This document shows, piece by piece, positions 26,692 through 34,219 of a DNA stretch of 49,332 nucleotides. The stretch comes from Paracoccaceae bacterium (lineage in GTDB: Bacteria; Pseudomonadota; Alphaproteobacteria; Rhodobacterales; Rhodobacteraceae), in NCBI GenBank assembly GCA_007692585.1, contig REBU01000071.1:1-49332 (forward strand), given 5' to 3'. A program made the position numbers and the translations under genes. The notes under the pieces were generated by a model that saw only the letters and a list, made by a program, of their open reading frames with translations, ran no database searches and was not told where the DNA came from. Numbering within the stretch: position 1 is the stretch's first letter; the number at the start of each line of letters is the position of its first letter.

Positions 26692-27285
26692 TCAGATTAC
26701 GCGGACCTGTGTTCCAACCTTGACCAGCTCATAGAGCCGTTCGACATGCGGGTTCATCAGGCCGAAACAGCCATTCGATGCCCGACGCCCGATCTTCGCG
26801 GGATTGTCGATGCCGTGGATGCGGTAATATTGCCAGCTGAGATTCATCGCCCGCGTCCCCAGCGGGTTGGTCGGATCGCCGCCCTCGACGCGCTCGGGCA
26901 GCGACGGGTCGCGCTGGCGCATATTGGGCGTCGGGATCCATGTGGGCTGGTAACGCAGCAGCGTGATCTCGGTCATGCCGCGTCGTGTAAATTCTTCGGT
27001 CATCGGCACAGAACATGGATAGGACAGGTTGGTCTGCCCATCTTCGGACCAGAAATGCAGGGCACGCGAATATGTGTCGCACAGAATCGCACCACTGCGC
27101 AGAGTCGAGAAATGATCCTGCCATTTATGGTTGCGAAACCCCATCACATTGCGCCGGGTCGTGCGCACGTTGCTTTCAGGCTCAAAATCAGTTTGAGCCC
27201 GCAAAACCGCCGGCATGGCGAGGCTTCCCAAAGCCATGGCCCCGGAACCCAGCAATGCCCGGCGCGAAAAAGAAGTCTTCGACAT
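26692..27285 (-). CDS. L,D-transpeptidase (YkuD domain), copy 1
   Basis: A 197-residue exported protein with a YkuD/ErfK-type catalytic domain. The conserved histidine is H157 (RIHGIDN) and the catalytic motif is SNGCFGL with C173. Such enzymes make 3-3 peptidoglycan cross-links or attach proteins to the wall. The N-terminus has SFSRRALLGSG followed by a hydrophobic stretch and a probable cleavage after AVLRA, which resembles a Tat signal. It is about 75% alike by eye to the second copy upstream (27429-28028), especially in the catalytic half, indicating tandem duplication. 143 bp separate the two copies, so each could have its own promoter. Confidence 0.92.
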   Translation of the reverse strand: MSKTSFSRRALLGSGAMALGSLAMPAVLRAQTDFEPESNVRTTRRNVMGFRNHKWQDHFSTLRSGAILCDTYSRALHFWSEDGQTNLSYPCSVPMTEEFTRRGMTEITLLRYQPTWIPTPNMRQRDPSLPERVEGGDPTNPLGTRAMNLSWQYYRIHGIDNPAKIGRRASNGCFGLMNPHVERLYELVKVGTQVRVI

Positions 27286-27428
27286 CTGTCACATCCTTAC
27301 AGAGACGTATTCATGCGCTGATATGTGTCAGTATTGCCGCGTAAATCAAGTCACGACCCTGTGGGCTGTGCCGAATCTGTGGCTATGCAGCACCAAGTTT
27401 GGCCCTTGACGCTGCATTTGATGCAAAA

Positions 27429-28028
27429 TCAGATGACGCGGACCTGTGTGCCGACCTGGACAAGCTCGTAAAGTTCTTCGACATGAGCATTCATCAGCCC
27501 GAAGCAGCCGTTGGAGGCCCGCCGTCCGACCTTCGCGGGATTGTCGATCCCATGGACCCGGTAATATTGCCAGCTGAGATTCATCGCCCGCGTGCCCATC
27601 GGATTCTTCGGATCACCACCCTCGACGCGCTCGGGCAGCGACGGGTCTCGCTCGCGCATGTTGGGCGTCGGAATCCAGGTCGGCATATGGCGCTTCAGCG
27701 TTACTTCGGTCATGCCGCGGCGCGTGAACTCTTCTGTCATCGGGACGGAGGAGGGGTAGGCGAGATGAGTGCTCTCATCCTCGGACCAGAAATGCACGGC
27801 ACGCGATTGCGTGTCACACAGGATTGCCCCCCGGCGCAGGTGCGAGAAATGATCCTGCCAGACCTGCTGGGTGAAACCCATCACATTGCGGCGCACAGTC
27901 TCGGCGGGCGCTTCGGTCTCGTAATCCGGCAGCGACTGCGCGCGCAGCACCGCAGGCATGGCCAGGGCGCCGAGCATGAGGCCGGTGGACGAAAGAAGCA
28001 TGCGGCGAGAGACGGGGTGACTGCTCAT
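27429..28028 (-). CDS. L,D-transpeptidase (YkuD domain), copy 2
   Basis: A 199-residue paralogue of the adjacent gene. It shares the HGIDNPAK(I/V)GRRASNGCFGLMN block, with H159 and catalytic C175, and ends in the same VGTQVRVI. The signal region (PVSRRMLLSSTGLMLGALAMPAVLRAQ) again has a twin-arginine look. The mature N-terminal segment (residues 31-60) differs most between copies, suggesting different partners or timing. It lies on the minus strand, 112 bp after the 2-hydroxyacid dehydrogenase gene. Confidence 0.92.
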   Translation of the reverse strand: MSSHPVSRRMLLSSTGLMLGALAMPAVLRAQSLPDYETEAPAETVRRNVMGFTQQVWQDHFSHLRRGAILCDTQSRAVHFWSEDESTHLAYPSSVPMTEEFTRRGMTEVTLKRHMPTWIPTPNMRERDPSLPERVEGGDPKNPMGTRAMNLSWQYYRVHGIDNPAKVGRRASNGCFGLMNAHVEELYELVQVGTQVRVI

Positions 28029-28140
28029 ATTCTGACTTTCTGTTTATTTGAACTTGTTAAGAACCTGACCCGCGCCGCACAGGATGGCAAGTCACGGTCC
28101 CGTGGGCCGAAGTGATGGAACCGCGCCGGTCCGGACGCAT

Positions 28141-29091
28141 CTATACTGCGTTATGCAGCGCGCGCCCGTCGCGATAGGCGATGGCATTTTCGACCGCCAT
28201 CATCCCCATTTCTTCACGCACATCGAGCGCCGCTGTGCCCAGATGTGGCAGAAGCGTCACGTTTTTCATCCTGAGCAGCGCCTCGGGCACTTTGGGTTCA
28301 TGCTCGTAGACATCAAGCCCTGCGCCCCCGATCTGGCCCAGTTCCAGCGCGGCAATCAGCGCGGTTTCGTCGACCACATCCCCCCGCGAGATATTGATCA
28401 GATGCGCATGATCCCGCATCGCGGCCAGCGCATCCGGCCCGATCAGATGGCGCGTCTCGGGCCCGCCGGGCACAGCAAGGACCACGCAATCGGACGTGGC
28501 GCACAGGCTTTGGAGATCGGCGACCTGCGCGGCCGGGAAATCGAGCGTCTTGGGGCTACGCGACTGATAAATCACCTTCATGCCCAGCCCGTAATGCACG
28601 CGCCGCGCAATCGCCTGACCGATGCGCCCCATCCCGACAATGCCGCAGGTCTTGCCCCCCAGATGCAGCCCCAGCATCTGCGTCGGATGCCAGCCCGCCC
28701 ATTTGCCCGAGCGCACCAGCGCCTCGCCCTCAGAGGCACGGCGCGCGCTCATCAGCATCAGCATCAGCGCGATGTCGGCTGTGGCTTCGGTCACGGCCCC
28801 CGGGGTGTTGGTGACCGCAATCCCTGCCGCGCGGGCAGCCCCCACGTCGATGTGATTATAGCCCACTCCGAAATTCGCCAGCAACCGGCAGCGCGCATCC
28901 TCCATCCCGTCAAAGACCTCGGCGGTGAACAGATCGCCCAGCGTCGGGATGACGACATCATACAGCACCAGCGCCGCGCGCATCTCGCCTTTTTTCAGCG
29001 ATGTGGTCTGCTCGCGCAGGGTGACATTGAAATGCGCGCGGGCATGGGCCAGCACTTTTTCGGGCAGCGGGCGGGTGATGTAGAGTTCCAT
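28141..29091 (-). CDS. D-isomer-specific 2-hydroxyacid dehydrogenase (glyoxylate/hydroxypyruvate reductase-like)
   Basis: A 316-residue NAD(P)H-dependent dehydrogenase. The Rossmann motif is VGMGRIG (152-158), the substrate arginine R236 is in NISRGDVVDE, the acidic partner is in DVYEHEP (260-266) and the catalytic histidine is H283 in LLPHLGTA. The N-terminal FGVGYNHIDV and TEATADIALMLML blocks are typical of glyoxylate/hydroxypyruvate reductases. The cofactor preference was not determined. The next upstream gene, csaA, is 14 bp away on the same strand. Confidence 0.92.
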   Translation of the reverse strand: MELYITRPLPEKVLAHARAHFNVTLREQTTSLKKGEMRAALVLYDVVIPTLGDLFTAEVFDGMEDARCRLLANFGVGYNHIDVGAARAAGIAVTNTPGAVTEATADIALMLMLMSARRASEGEALVRSGKWAGWHPTQMLGLHLGGKTCGIVGMGRIGQAIARRVHYGLGMKVIYQSRSPKTLDFPAAQVADLQSLCATSDCVVLAVPGGPETRHLIGPDALAAMRDHAHLINISRGDVVDETALIAALELGQIGGAGLDVYEHEPKVPEALLRMKNVTLLPHLGTAALDVREEMGMMAVENAIAYRDGRALHNAV

Positions 29092-29105
29092 TGATCAGCG
29101 CCCTT

Positions 29106-29447
29106 TCAATGCACCCGCGCGCCGCAAGGCACGTCGTGATCCGGCGCAAGCAGCGTGATCCGCCCCTGCGCGTCCGAGGCCCCCAGCACCAGAACCTCCG
29201 ACCGGAACGGCCCGATCTGGCGGGGCGGGAAATTCACCACCGCTATGACCAGCCGTCCGACCAGTTGCTCGGGCGTGTAAAGCTCCGTGATCTGGGCGGA
29301 GGATTTCTTCTCGCCGATCTCGGGGCCGAAATCGATCCAGAGCTTGATCGCGGGTTTGCGCGCCTCAGGGAAGGGCGCGGCACGGATCACGCGGCCCGCG
29401 CGGATATCGACGCGGGCGAAGTCCTCGAAGCTGATCGGATCGCTCAT
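29106..29447 (-). CDS. csaA: CsaA-type tRNA-binding domain protein
   Basis: A 113-residue OB-fold protein matching the CsaA/tRNA-binding (Trbp111/EMAP) family. Key text is FARVDIRAGRVIRA at the N-terminus, KLWIDFG, and the terminal block NFPPRQIGPFRSEVLVLGA. In Bacillus, CsaA has chaperone-like, export-related activity; the role in proteobacteria is unclear. The ATG overlaps the proC stop by 4 nt. Confidence 0.9.
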   Translation of the reverse strand: MSDPISFEDFARVDIRAGRVIRAAPFPEARKPAIKLWIDFGPEIGEKKSSAQITELYTPEQLVGRLVIAVVNFPPRQIGPFRSEVLVLGASDAQGRITLLAPDHDVPCGARVH

Positions 29448-30247
29448 TGCGACAGCTCCCGTGACCGTTTCGCGGCGGCAGCAATCGCGCGCGTCATCAG
29501 CCCTGTCAGCTCGGGCATCAGCACATCGAGCGCGGCTGCCGTAGTGCCCTGCGGACTGGTGACATTCATGCGCAACTGCGCCGCACTCTCGGTCGAGGCC
29601 AGCGCAAGCTGACCGGCACCGATGACAGTCGCCCGCGCCAGCGTCATCGCCAGTCCCGCCTCCAGCCCCTCGGCTTCGCCCGCAGCGGCCATGGCTTCGA
29701 TCAGATGGAAAACATAGGCCGGACCAGAGCCGGAAAGGCCTGTGACGGCGTCCATCTGCGCCTCGTCCTGCAGCTGGACGGTGGTGCCGACAGCGGCCAG
29801 CAGCGCCTCGGCCATGGCCATGTCGTCGCCTGTCACCCGCGTATTGCCGATCAGCGCAGTGATCCCGGCCCCCACGGCTGCAGGCGTATTGGGCATCGCG
29901 CGGATCACCGGGGCCTGATCGCCCAGTGTCGCGGCAAGCTGGGCCAAGCTGGTCCCGGCGGCCACTGAAATGAACAGCGTCTTGCCATCGCCAAGATTCT
30001 GCAGCCGGGGCAGGGCGGCGCCCATCATCTGCGGCTTGACCGCCAGAATAGCCACAGCCGGGGCTTCAGGCAGCGCGCTGTCAAGCACAACGCCCGTGCC
30101 GCGCAGCCAGTCGGAAGGGTGCGGTTCGATCACATGGATCGACCCCGAAGGAATCCCCTGCGACAACCAGCCAGCCAGCATGGCTGAGCCCATCTTGCCG
30201 CATCCCAGGAGCACCATGCCCTGTGTCGTGATCTTGTCGAAGCTCAT
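29444..30247 (-). CDS. proC: Pyrroline-5-carboxylate reductase
   Basis: A 267-residue NAD(P)H-dependent reductase that completes proline synthesis. The N-terminal GCGKMGSAML nucleotide loop, AVKPQMM, RAMPNTPAAVGAG and the C-terminal signature GLSGSGPAYVFHLIEAM ... TSPQGTTAAAL are all present. It heads a proC-csaA-dehydrogenase run on the minus strand; a YbjN-like gene lies 78 bp upstream. Confidence 0.96.
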   Translation of the reverse strand: MSFDKITTQGMVLLGCGKMGSAMLAGWLSQGIPSGSIHVIEPHPSDWLRGTGVVLDSALPEAPAVAILAVKPQMMGAALPRLQNLGDGKTLFISVAAGTSLAQLAATLGDQAPVIRAMPNTPAAVGAGITALIGNTRVTGDDMAMAEALLAAVGTTVQLQDEAQMDAVTGLSGSGPAYVFHLIEAMAAAGEAEGLEAGLAMTLARATVIGAGQLALASTESAAQLRMNVTSPQGTTAAALDVLMPELTGLMTRAIAAAAKRSRELSQ

Positions 30248-30325
30248 CCTGCCCCCGCTGCGTGAACCCTCTGCGCCTTGTCTGTGTTGCGCGTTGGGGG
30301 CGCAGGCGTCAAGGGGCGCGCATGG

Positions 30326-30829
30326 TCATGCGCGGCCAACCGCTTCCGCAAGGGCCAGGCGCAATGCGGCTTCGGGGCTGTGATCCGCCCAGGCAACCAG
30401 TTGAAACGCCGGATAAAACCGTTCCGCCGCTGTGATGGCCGCGCGGATCATCCGCTCGATCTGGTCGATCCCGGCGGGCTGATCCTCGCTTAGCAGCAGG
30501 CCATAGCGCCAGACCATCAGCCGCTGGCTGTCCCAGAAACTGAAGGCGCCTGACCAGACCATGTCATTGGCGCGGCTGAGGGTTTCATAAAGCGCCGCCA
30601 TCGCCCCGTCCGGCGGGTCCATTTCGAAGGTGCAGACCAGACGCAGCATGTTGTCATAGGGATCGAGCGCCAGCGTGACGGAATAGGTGCGCCATTGCCC
30701 TTCGACCGCCATCGCGATCTGGTCTTCATTCATCCGGTCGAAATCCCAGGCGTGATGCTCGGCCAATGTCTCGACCATATCGATCGGGTGCAGGCTTTCG
30801 GAGGAAAGATAGAACTCGGCTGCTGACAT
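30326..30829 (-). CDS. YbjN domain-containing protein
   Basis: A 167-residue protein of the YbjN family (type III secretion-chaperone-like fold). It begins MSAAEFYLSSESLHPIDMVETLAEHHAWDFDRMNEDQIAMAVEG and continues with the LRLVCTFEMDPPDGAMAALYETLSRAND block. E. coli YbjN affects motility and stress phenotypes, but the molecular role is unknown. The start at 30829 has AGAGG upstream; the frame is open to 30937 without a better start. Confidence 0.85.
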   Translation of the reverse strand: MSAAEFYLSSESLHPIDMVETLAEHHAWDFDRMNEDQIAMAVEGQWRTYSVTLALDPYDNMLRLVCTFEMDPPDGAMAALYETLSRANDMVWSGAFSFWDSQRLMVWRYGLLLSEDQPAGIDQIERMIRAAITAAERFYPAFQLVAWADHSPEAALRLALAEAVGRA

Positions 30830-31368
30830 ATTCGCCTCTTTGCGTTGGCCATGCCCTGATCCCCAAGACACAGAGTGTGATCGCAATTGTTGCGCGCCTT
30901 CTGGTGTTCGCTTACAAGATATGGTGTGGTCAAACAATGCATCTGTAAAGAGATAATTTACAGATTGGCCAGAAAGCTGGGGATAACTGCGCGTTGACAG
31001 AAATATCTGCAGGAAACCGGAAGACGGGGACTGTGGACGGTCTATGACGAATTGGTCAATGACAACTGTGATGTAGAGGCTTCACTGCGGTTGCTCGGGG
31101 AGGTTTGGTAGGGTTGCAGTAGAGCGGTGTTTCAGCGGTCTGGCAGGGGTGCGAGGGCTGTGAAGCCGGGGCGGTGAAACACTGTTAAAGCCCTAGTTTA
31201 CTGGCGTTTCACGCAAGACAGGGCAGCAAGGGTGACAAACGGGAACATGCAACTCGGGTTGCGTGTTTGGAGGATATGACGCGAAAACAAGCTCTTAAGG
31301 GGCGCGACCAGTGTCTGAGCGCTTCGCGAACATGCGACCGATTTTTCGGCGAAAAGTTGGGGGCAGCG
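30830..31368. other. 539-bp intergenic region without a recognised gene
   Basis: No convincing coding region was found on either strand, and GC content drops compared with the neighbours. It contains a GTGTTTCA / TGAAACAC inverted repeat (31127-31134 and 31175-31182) with a third related GTTTCAC at 31206-31212, and a separate tight hairpin at 31244-31267. An ATG at 31276 has a GGAGG only 2 nt upstream and runs antisense to the next gene, so it is not called. A small RNA is possible but not shown. Confidence 0.5.
31244..31267. repeat. Hairpin with TCGG loop
   Basis: Arms AACATGCAAC and GTTGCGTGTT pair over 10 bp with a single mismatch (a G-U wobble on one strand) around a TCGG tetraloop. No T-run follows on the plus strand. 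It lies inside the 539-bp spacer and could belong to an untranslated RNA or be a decayed terminator. Confidence 0.45.
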
Positions 31369-31629
31369 TCACTGAGCCGACGCCTGCATCAATTCCAGCT
31401 CATGCCCACAGAGCCGACAAATGCGTGCGCCGGGATAAGTATAGCCACGGCAGGCGGGACTGCGCGGGGTCGCGTTGCCTGCGACCATCGAATAGGCGAG
31501 TCTGAGCAACGGGATGGCGATCAAGGCCGAGAGGCGCCAGATCAGCGCTGAGCGGTTCCAGCTTTCGGCCAGCGCGCCGATCATCATCGCGAAAGAAATC
31601 CAGAAGATCAGAAGGGTGGCAAATTCCAT
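31369..31629 (-). CDS. Small membrane protein with C-terminal zinc-ribbon-like tail
   Basis: An 86-residue protein not recognised as a named family. Residues 4-21 and 31-50 are hydrophobic, giving one or two membrane segments. The tail ACRGYTYPGARICRLCGHELEL resembles the double CxxC zinc ribbon often found at the end of such small alphaproteobacterial proteins, but the first CxxC has become CxxY, so only three cysteines remain. It starts 17 bp after the truncated S24 repressor stop on the same strand. It could be a real small gene or part of the decaying locus. Confidence 0.5.
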   Translation of the reverse strand: MEFATLLIFWISFAMMIGALAESWNRSALIWRLSALIAIPLLRLAYSMVAGNATPRSPACRGYTYPGARICRLCGHELELMQASAQ

Positions 31630-31645
31630 GAATTGGTTGCCTCGG

Positions 31646-32089
31646 TTATCGCCAATGATGCCCTGACCAGACCACGCGGCCCAGACAGGTCAGGCGCGCG
31701 GCTTCGTGCCTGCTGCGAAGCTCGGGGGGATGGGCGTGGTTGCCATAGGACAAGGCAAGCGCGCGGCCGGGGTCGAGGAGGATGCGCTTGATGCGCAGGC
31801 CGCCATCGAGATCGATCAGGGCTGCGACGCGGTTGTGTTCCCAGGCGTTACGGTCCTGGTCGATCAGGGCGAGATCGCCGGGTTGCAGATCGAGGGCCAT
31901 GCTGTCGCCGGCGACTGTGATCAGCATGGCGCGGTCGGGCTTCACGTCGATACTGCGCAGCCAGTCCTGGCGGAAGGCGCGCTTGCCGACGATCTCGGGC
32001 GTGTCGTCATTGAGCGCGCCCCCGCCTGCACTGACTTCGACCGCGAGACGCGGAAACGCCGCGAAGTCGCAAAAGAGGTGGGAAGATAT
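31646..32089 (-). pseudogene. S24/LexA-like repressor, N-terminal DNA-binding half missing
   Basis: The reading frame encodes a peptidase S24 (LexA/CI C-terminal) domain: FPRLAVEVSAGGGALNDDTPEIVGKRAFRQDWLRSI, the nucleophile serine in VAGDSMALDLQPGDL and the lysine in LRIKRILL. Full-length alphaproteobacterial homologues have an N-terminal XRE-type helix-turn-helix. Here the frame is closed by a TAG at 32090-32092 right before the domain, the only plausible in-frame start is a GTG at 31945 inside the domain, and no helix-turn-helix is found upstream in any frame. I read it as a 5'-truncated repressor gene. A short S24-only protein from GTG 31945 (99 residues) would keep the dyad but not bind DNA. 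Confidence 0.65.
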
Positions 32090-32096
32090 CTATAAG

Positions 32097-32383
32097 GTGA
32101 AATCGGGATTGAAATCGCTCCTCTGGCAGAATGCTACGCCCTGCCGCAGCAGAGCGATGTTGATGGCGATGCTGAATAGAAGGATCGACAAGTGGTCACA
32201 TATGAGACATGGGTTCGAGTGCTATGGCCAGACGCACATGAACGAGAAAATCCCCATGTCGCGCTGAAGGTGGCGCTCTGCAAACTGCGCGAGAAACTCT
32301 CACCACACGGCATAAAGATTATCTGCATTTGTGGCATGGGCTTGAAGCTGCTGCATCCGACAGGGTCAGAAGCATCAGTTTAA
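32097..32383 (+). pseudogene. Frameshifted winged-helix DNA-binding protein
   Basis: From 32192 the frame reads VVTYETWVRVLWPDAHERENPHVALKVALCKLREKL...IICICGMGLKLL, the recognition-helix and wing half of a response-regulator-like winged helix (Trans_reg_C type). Its frame is stopped by TAG at 32177-32179. The preceding part of the same fold, ATPCRSRAMLMAMLNRRIDK, is encoded just upstream in another frame. Joining the two at about 32188-32193 restores a continuous winged-helix domain, so one base appears gained or lost there. No start with a ribosome site is present. It points away from the truncated S24 gene and both lose their 5' parts near 32090. Confidence 0.55.
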
Positions 32384-32794
32384 ACCAGCGTTTCAGTTGG
32401 ATTTTTACACCTCAAGGCCAACTTTCAGCTGTTTTCGTCGCCTGCAAATATCGCTGTCAAACCTTGCAAGTTTCGCGGTCAAGCTACAATAACTGCGCCG
32501 TTGGTGTTGAAGACTGCGCCCGCCAGCGCAGCAGCTCCAGCGGGCGCGGCTGCGCCGAGAGTTACCTTGTATTAACCCCGATTTGCTACCCAGTGGCAGA
32601 ATGACCCGGCTGACAGAGGCTGGGCACAGAATGAAGGGGCGATGCATGTCGGCAGGGTCATCAAGCTGGCCTGAAATATCTGCGGCAAGGCGTTACAATT
32701 CGCGTCTTTCGGCCGGTGACGGCATCTTGCCGGGGGGCTCCGGTGCTTCATGTTTGACCGTGGGCGCAAAAATCACTGCGCGAGAAGGGCGCGG
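32384..32794. other. 411-bp spacer before the glycan cluster
   Basis: No supported gene. It has lower GC in its first part, an 8-bp inverted repeat GCGCCCGC / GCGGGCGC (32516-32523 and 32540-32547), and only short chance ORFs. It probably contains the promoter of the glycosyltransferase gene, but no clear boxes were found. Confidence 0.5.
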
Positions 32795-34219
32795 ATGAAG
32801 ATTCTGCATTATTACTGGGTCGATCCGGAAGACCCTGCCGCCCGGGGCGGCGGGGTGCGTGTATATCTTCAGGCGCTGGTGACGGCACAGCGTGAACGGC
32901 CCGGATGGCAGGTAACCACGCTCGCGTCAGCGCTCGCGCATGATCTGCGCTCGCGTCCACCGCGCTGGCGTGAATGCCGCCCGGGGCATTACGAGATCGT
33001 GAACTCGGCAAGCCTCGCGCCCTCGCATGCCGATTTCGCGACACCTGCCCAAGTCGCTGACCCTGCGACCGAAAGCGCGTTTTCCGATTTTCTTGAACGA
33101 ACAGGCCCCTATGATGTCATCCATTTCCACAGCCTCGAAGGGATACCGGCGCAGTGCCTCAGCCTGACATCCGGGGCGCGATGCGTGCTCAGTCTGCACA
33201 ATTATCACCCCTTTTGTCCGCAAGTGAATCTCTGGCACCAGGAATCGGCACATTGTGCGGATTTCGACGGGGGCAAAGCCTGCGCGCAATGCCTGCCAGT
33301 GCCGCCCAATCCGGCAGCAATGCGGCTTGTCTACCGGGTTGAGACTGGTCTGACCCGACTCGGAATGGGGCCGGGGCGTGCCGTCTATCAAAGGCTGTGG
33401 CGTCCGCTGATGCAGGGGGCCTGGCGGCTGCGCAAAAGGCTGCGTGGCAGGTCCACGGTCCCGGGGCCGCGCGCCCAACCTGTCGGCCCTCCGATCACGC
33501 GCCGCAGCGCAATGGTCGGGCTGATCAACGCGCATTGCGACACTGTGCTCGCGGTTTCGGAGCGTACGCGTCAGATCGCGCTGCGCTTTGGCTTGCGCGA
33601 TGTTACGACCTGCTACATCGGGACCGCGGATGCGGCGCATTGGATGAAAACCGCGCCTCGAATCCCGCCTGCGCGCATCAGTCCATTCCAGCCGCTGCGG
33701 CTGATCTATCTGGGGTATATGCGCGCGGACAAGGGCTTTGATTTTCTGCTCGATGCGCTCCACGCACTTCCCCCGGAGCTTGCGGGCTGTCTGCACCTGA
33801 CAGTGGCCGCGCGGCGGGGCGAGGCGCAGATGATGGTGCGGCTCAAGACGCTCGAGGGTCATCTCGCAGGGCTCGAGTGGCAGGATGGCTACCAGCGTGA
33901 CCAGCTCGACGGGGTGCTGTTGGGCGTCCATTTCGGAATCGTGCCACCTCTATGGGAAGACAACCTGCCGCAGGTCGCGCTTGAGATGCACGCGCGCCAT
34001 ATCCCGCTTGTGACGTCGGACCGGGGCGGTGCGCAGGAGCTGGGCGGCAGCCCGGCCTTGTGGTTTCGCGCCGGTGACCGACAGGATTTCGGCCGGCTGA
34101 TCGCGCGGCTGGTCGCGGGCGAGATCAGGATGGACGAGTACTGGACGCGCGCGCGGGTGCCGCGCAGCATCGCGCAACATGCGCAGGACCTTGCGCAGAT
34201 CTATGGAAGCCCGAAATGA
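32795..34219 (+). CDS. Glycosyltransferase family 4-like protein
   Basis: A 474-residue GT-B glycosyltransferase. The N-terminal acceptor-side half starts MKILHYYWVDPEDPAARGGGVRVYLQAL and includes DVIHFHSLEGIP and LSLHNYHPFCP with several cysteines (HCADFDGGKACAQCLP) that could bind metal. The C-terminal half carries LIYLGYMRADKGFDFLLDAL and the donor-binding region PPLWEDNLPQVALEMHARHIPLVTSDRGGAQEL. Such enzymes add sugars from nucleotide donors to surface glycans; donor and acceptor are unknown. The start at 32795 is preceded by AAGGG; an in-frame ATG at 32750 is less likely. The stop overlaps the sulfotransferase start (ATGA). Confidence 0.88.
   Translation: MKILHYYWVDPEDPAARGGGVRVYLQALVTAQRERPGWQVTTLASALAHDLRSRPPRWRECRPGHYEIVNSASLAPSHADFATPAQVADPATESAFSDFLERTGPYDVIHFHSLEGIPAQCLSLTSGARCVLSLHNYHPFCPQVNLWHQESAHCADFDGGKACAQCLPVPPNPAAMRLVYRVETGLTRLGMGPGRAVYQRLWRPLMQGAWRLRKRLRGRSTVPGPRAQPVGPPITRRSAMVGLINAHCDTVLAVSERTRQIALRFGLRDVTTCYIGTADAAHWMKTAPRIPPARISPFQPLRLIYLGYMRADKGFDFLLDALHALPPELAGCLHLTVAARRGEAQMMVRLKTLEGHLAGLEWQDGYQRDQLDGVLLGVHFGIVPPLWEDNLPQVALEMHARHIPLVTSDRGGAQELGGSPALWFRAGDRQDFGRLIARLVAGEIRMDEYWTRARVPRSIAQHAQDLAQIYGSPK

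Noticed and set aside
30975-31060. GGGGATAAC and TGTGGAC words resembling DnaA boxes
   Set aside because: They are scattered single matches without clustering, and no replication gene is nearby, so no origin is claimed.
31276-31551. Plus-strand ORF starting at 31276 with GGAGG upstream
   Set aside because: Spacing to the ATG is only 2 nt, most of it is antisense to the small membrane protein, and the translation has no recognisable feature.
32486-32568. Short minus-strand Ala/Gly-rich reading (GAAAPAGAAALAGAVFNT)
   Set aside because: It is about 28 codons without a start or ribosome site and overlaps a GC inverted repeat, so it is probably chance.
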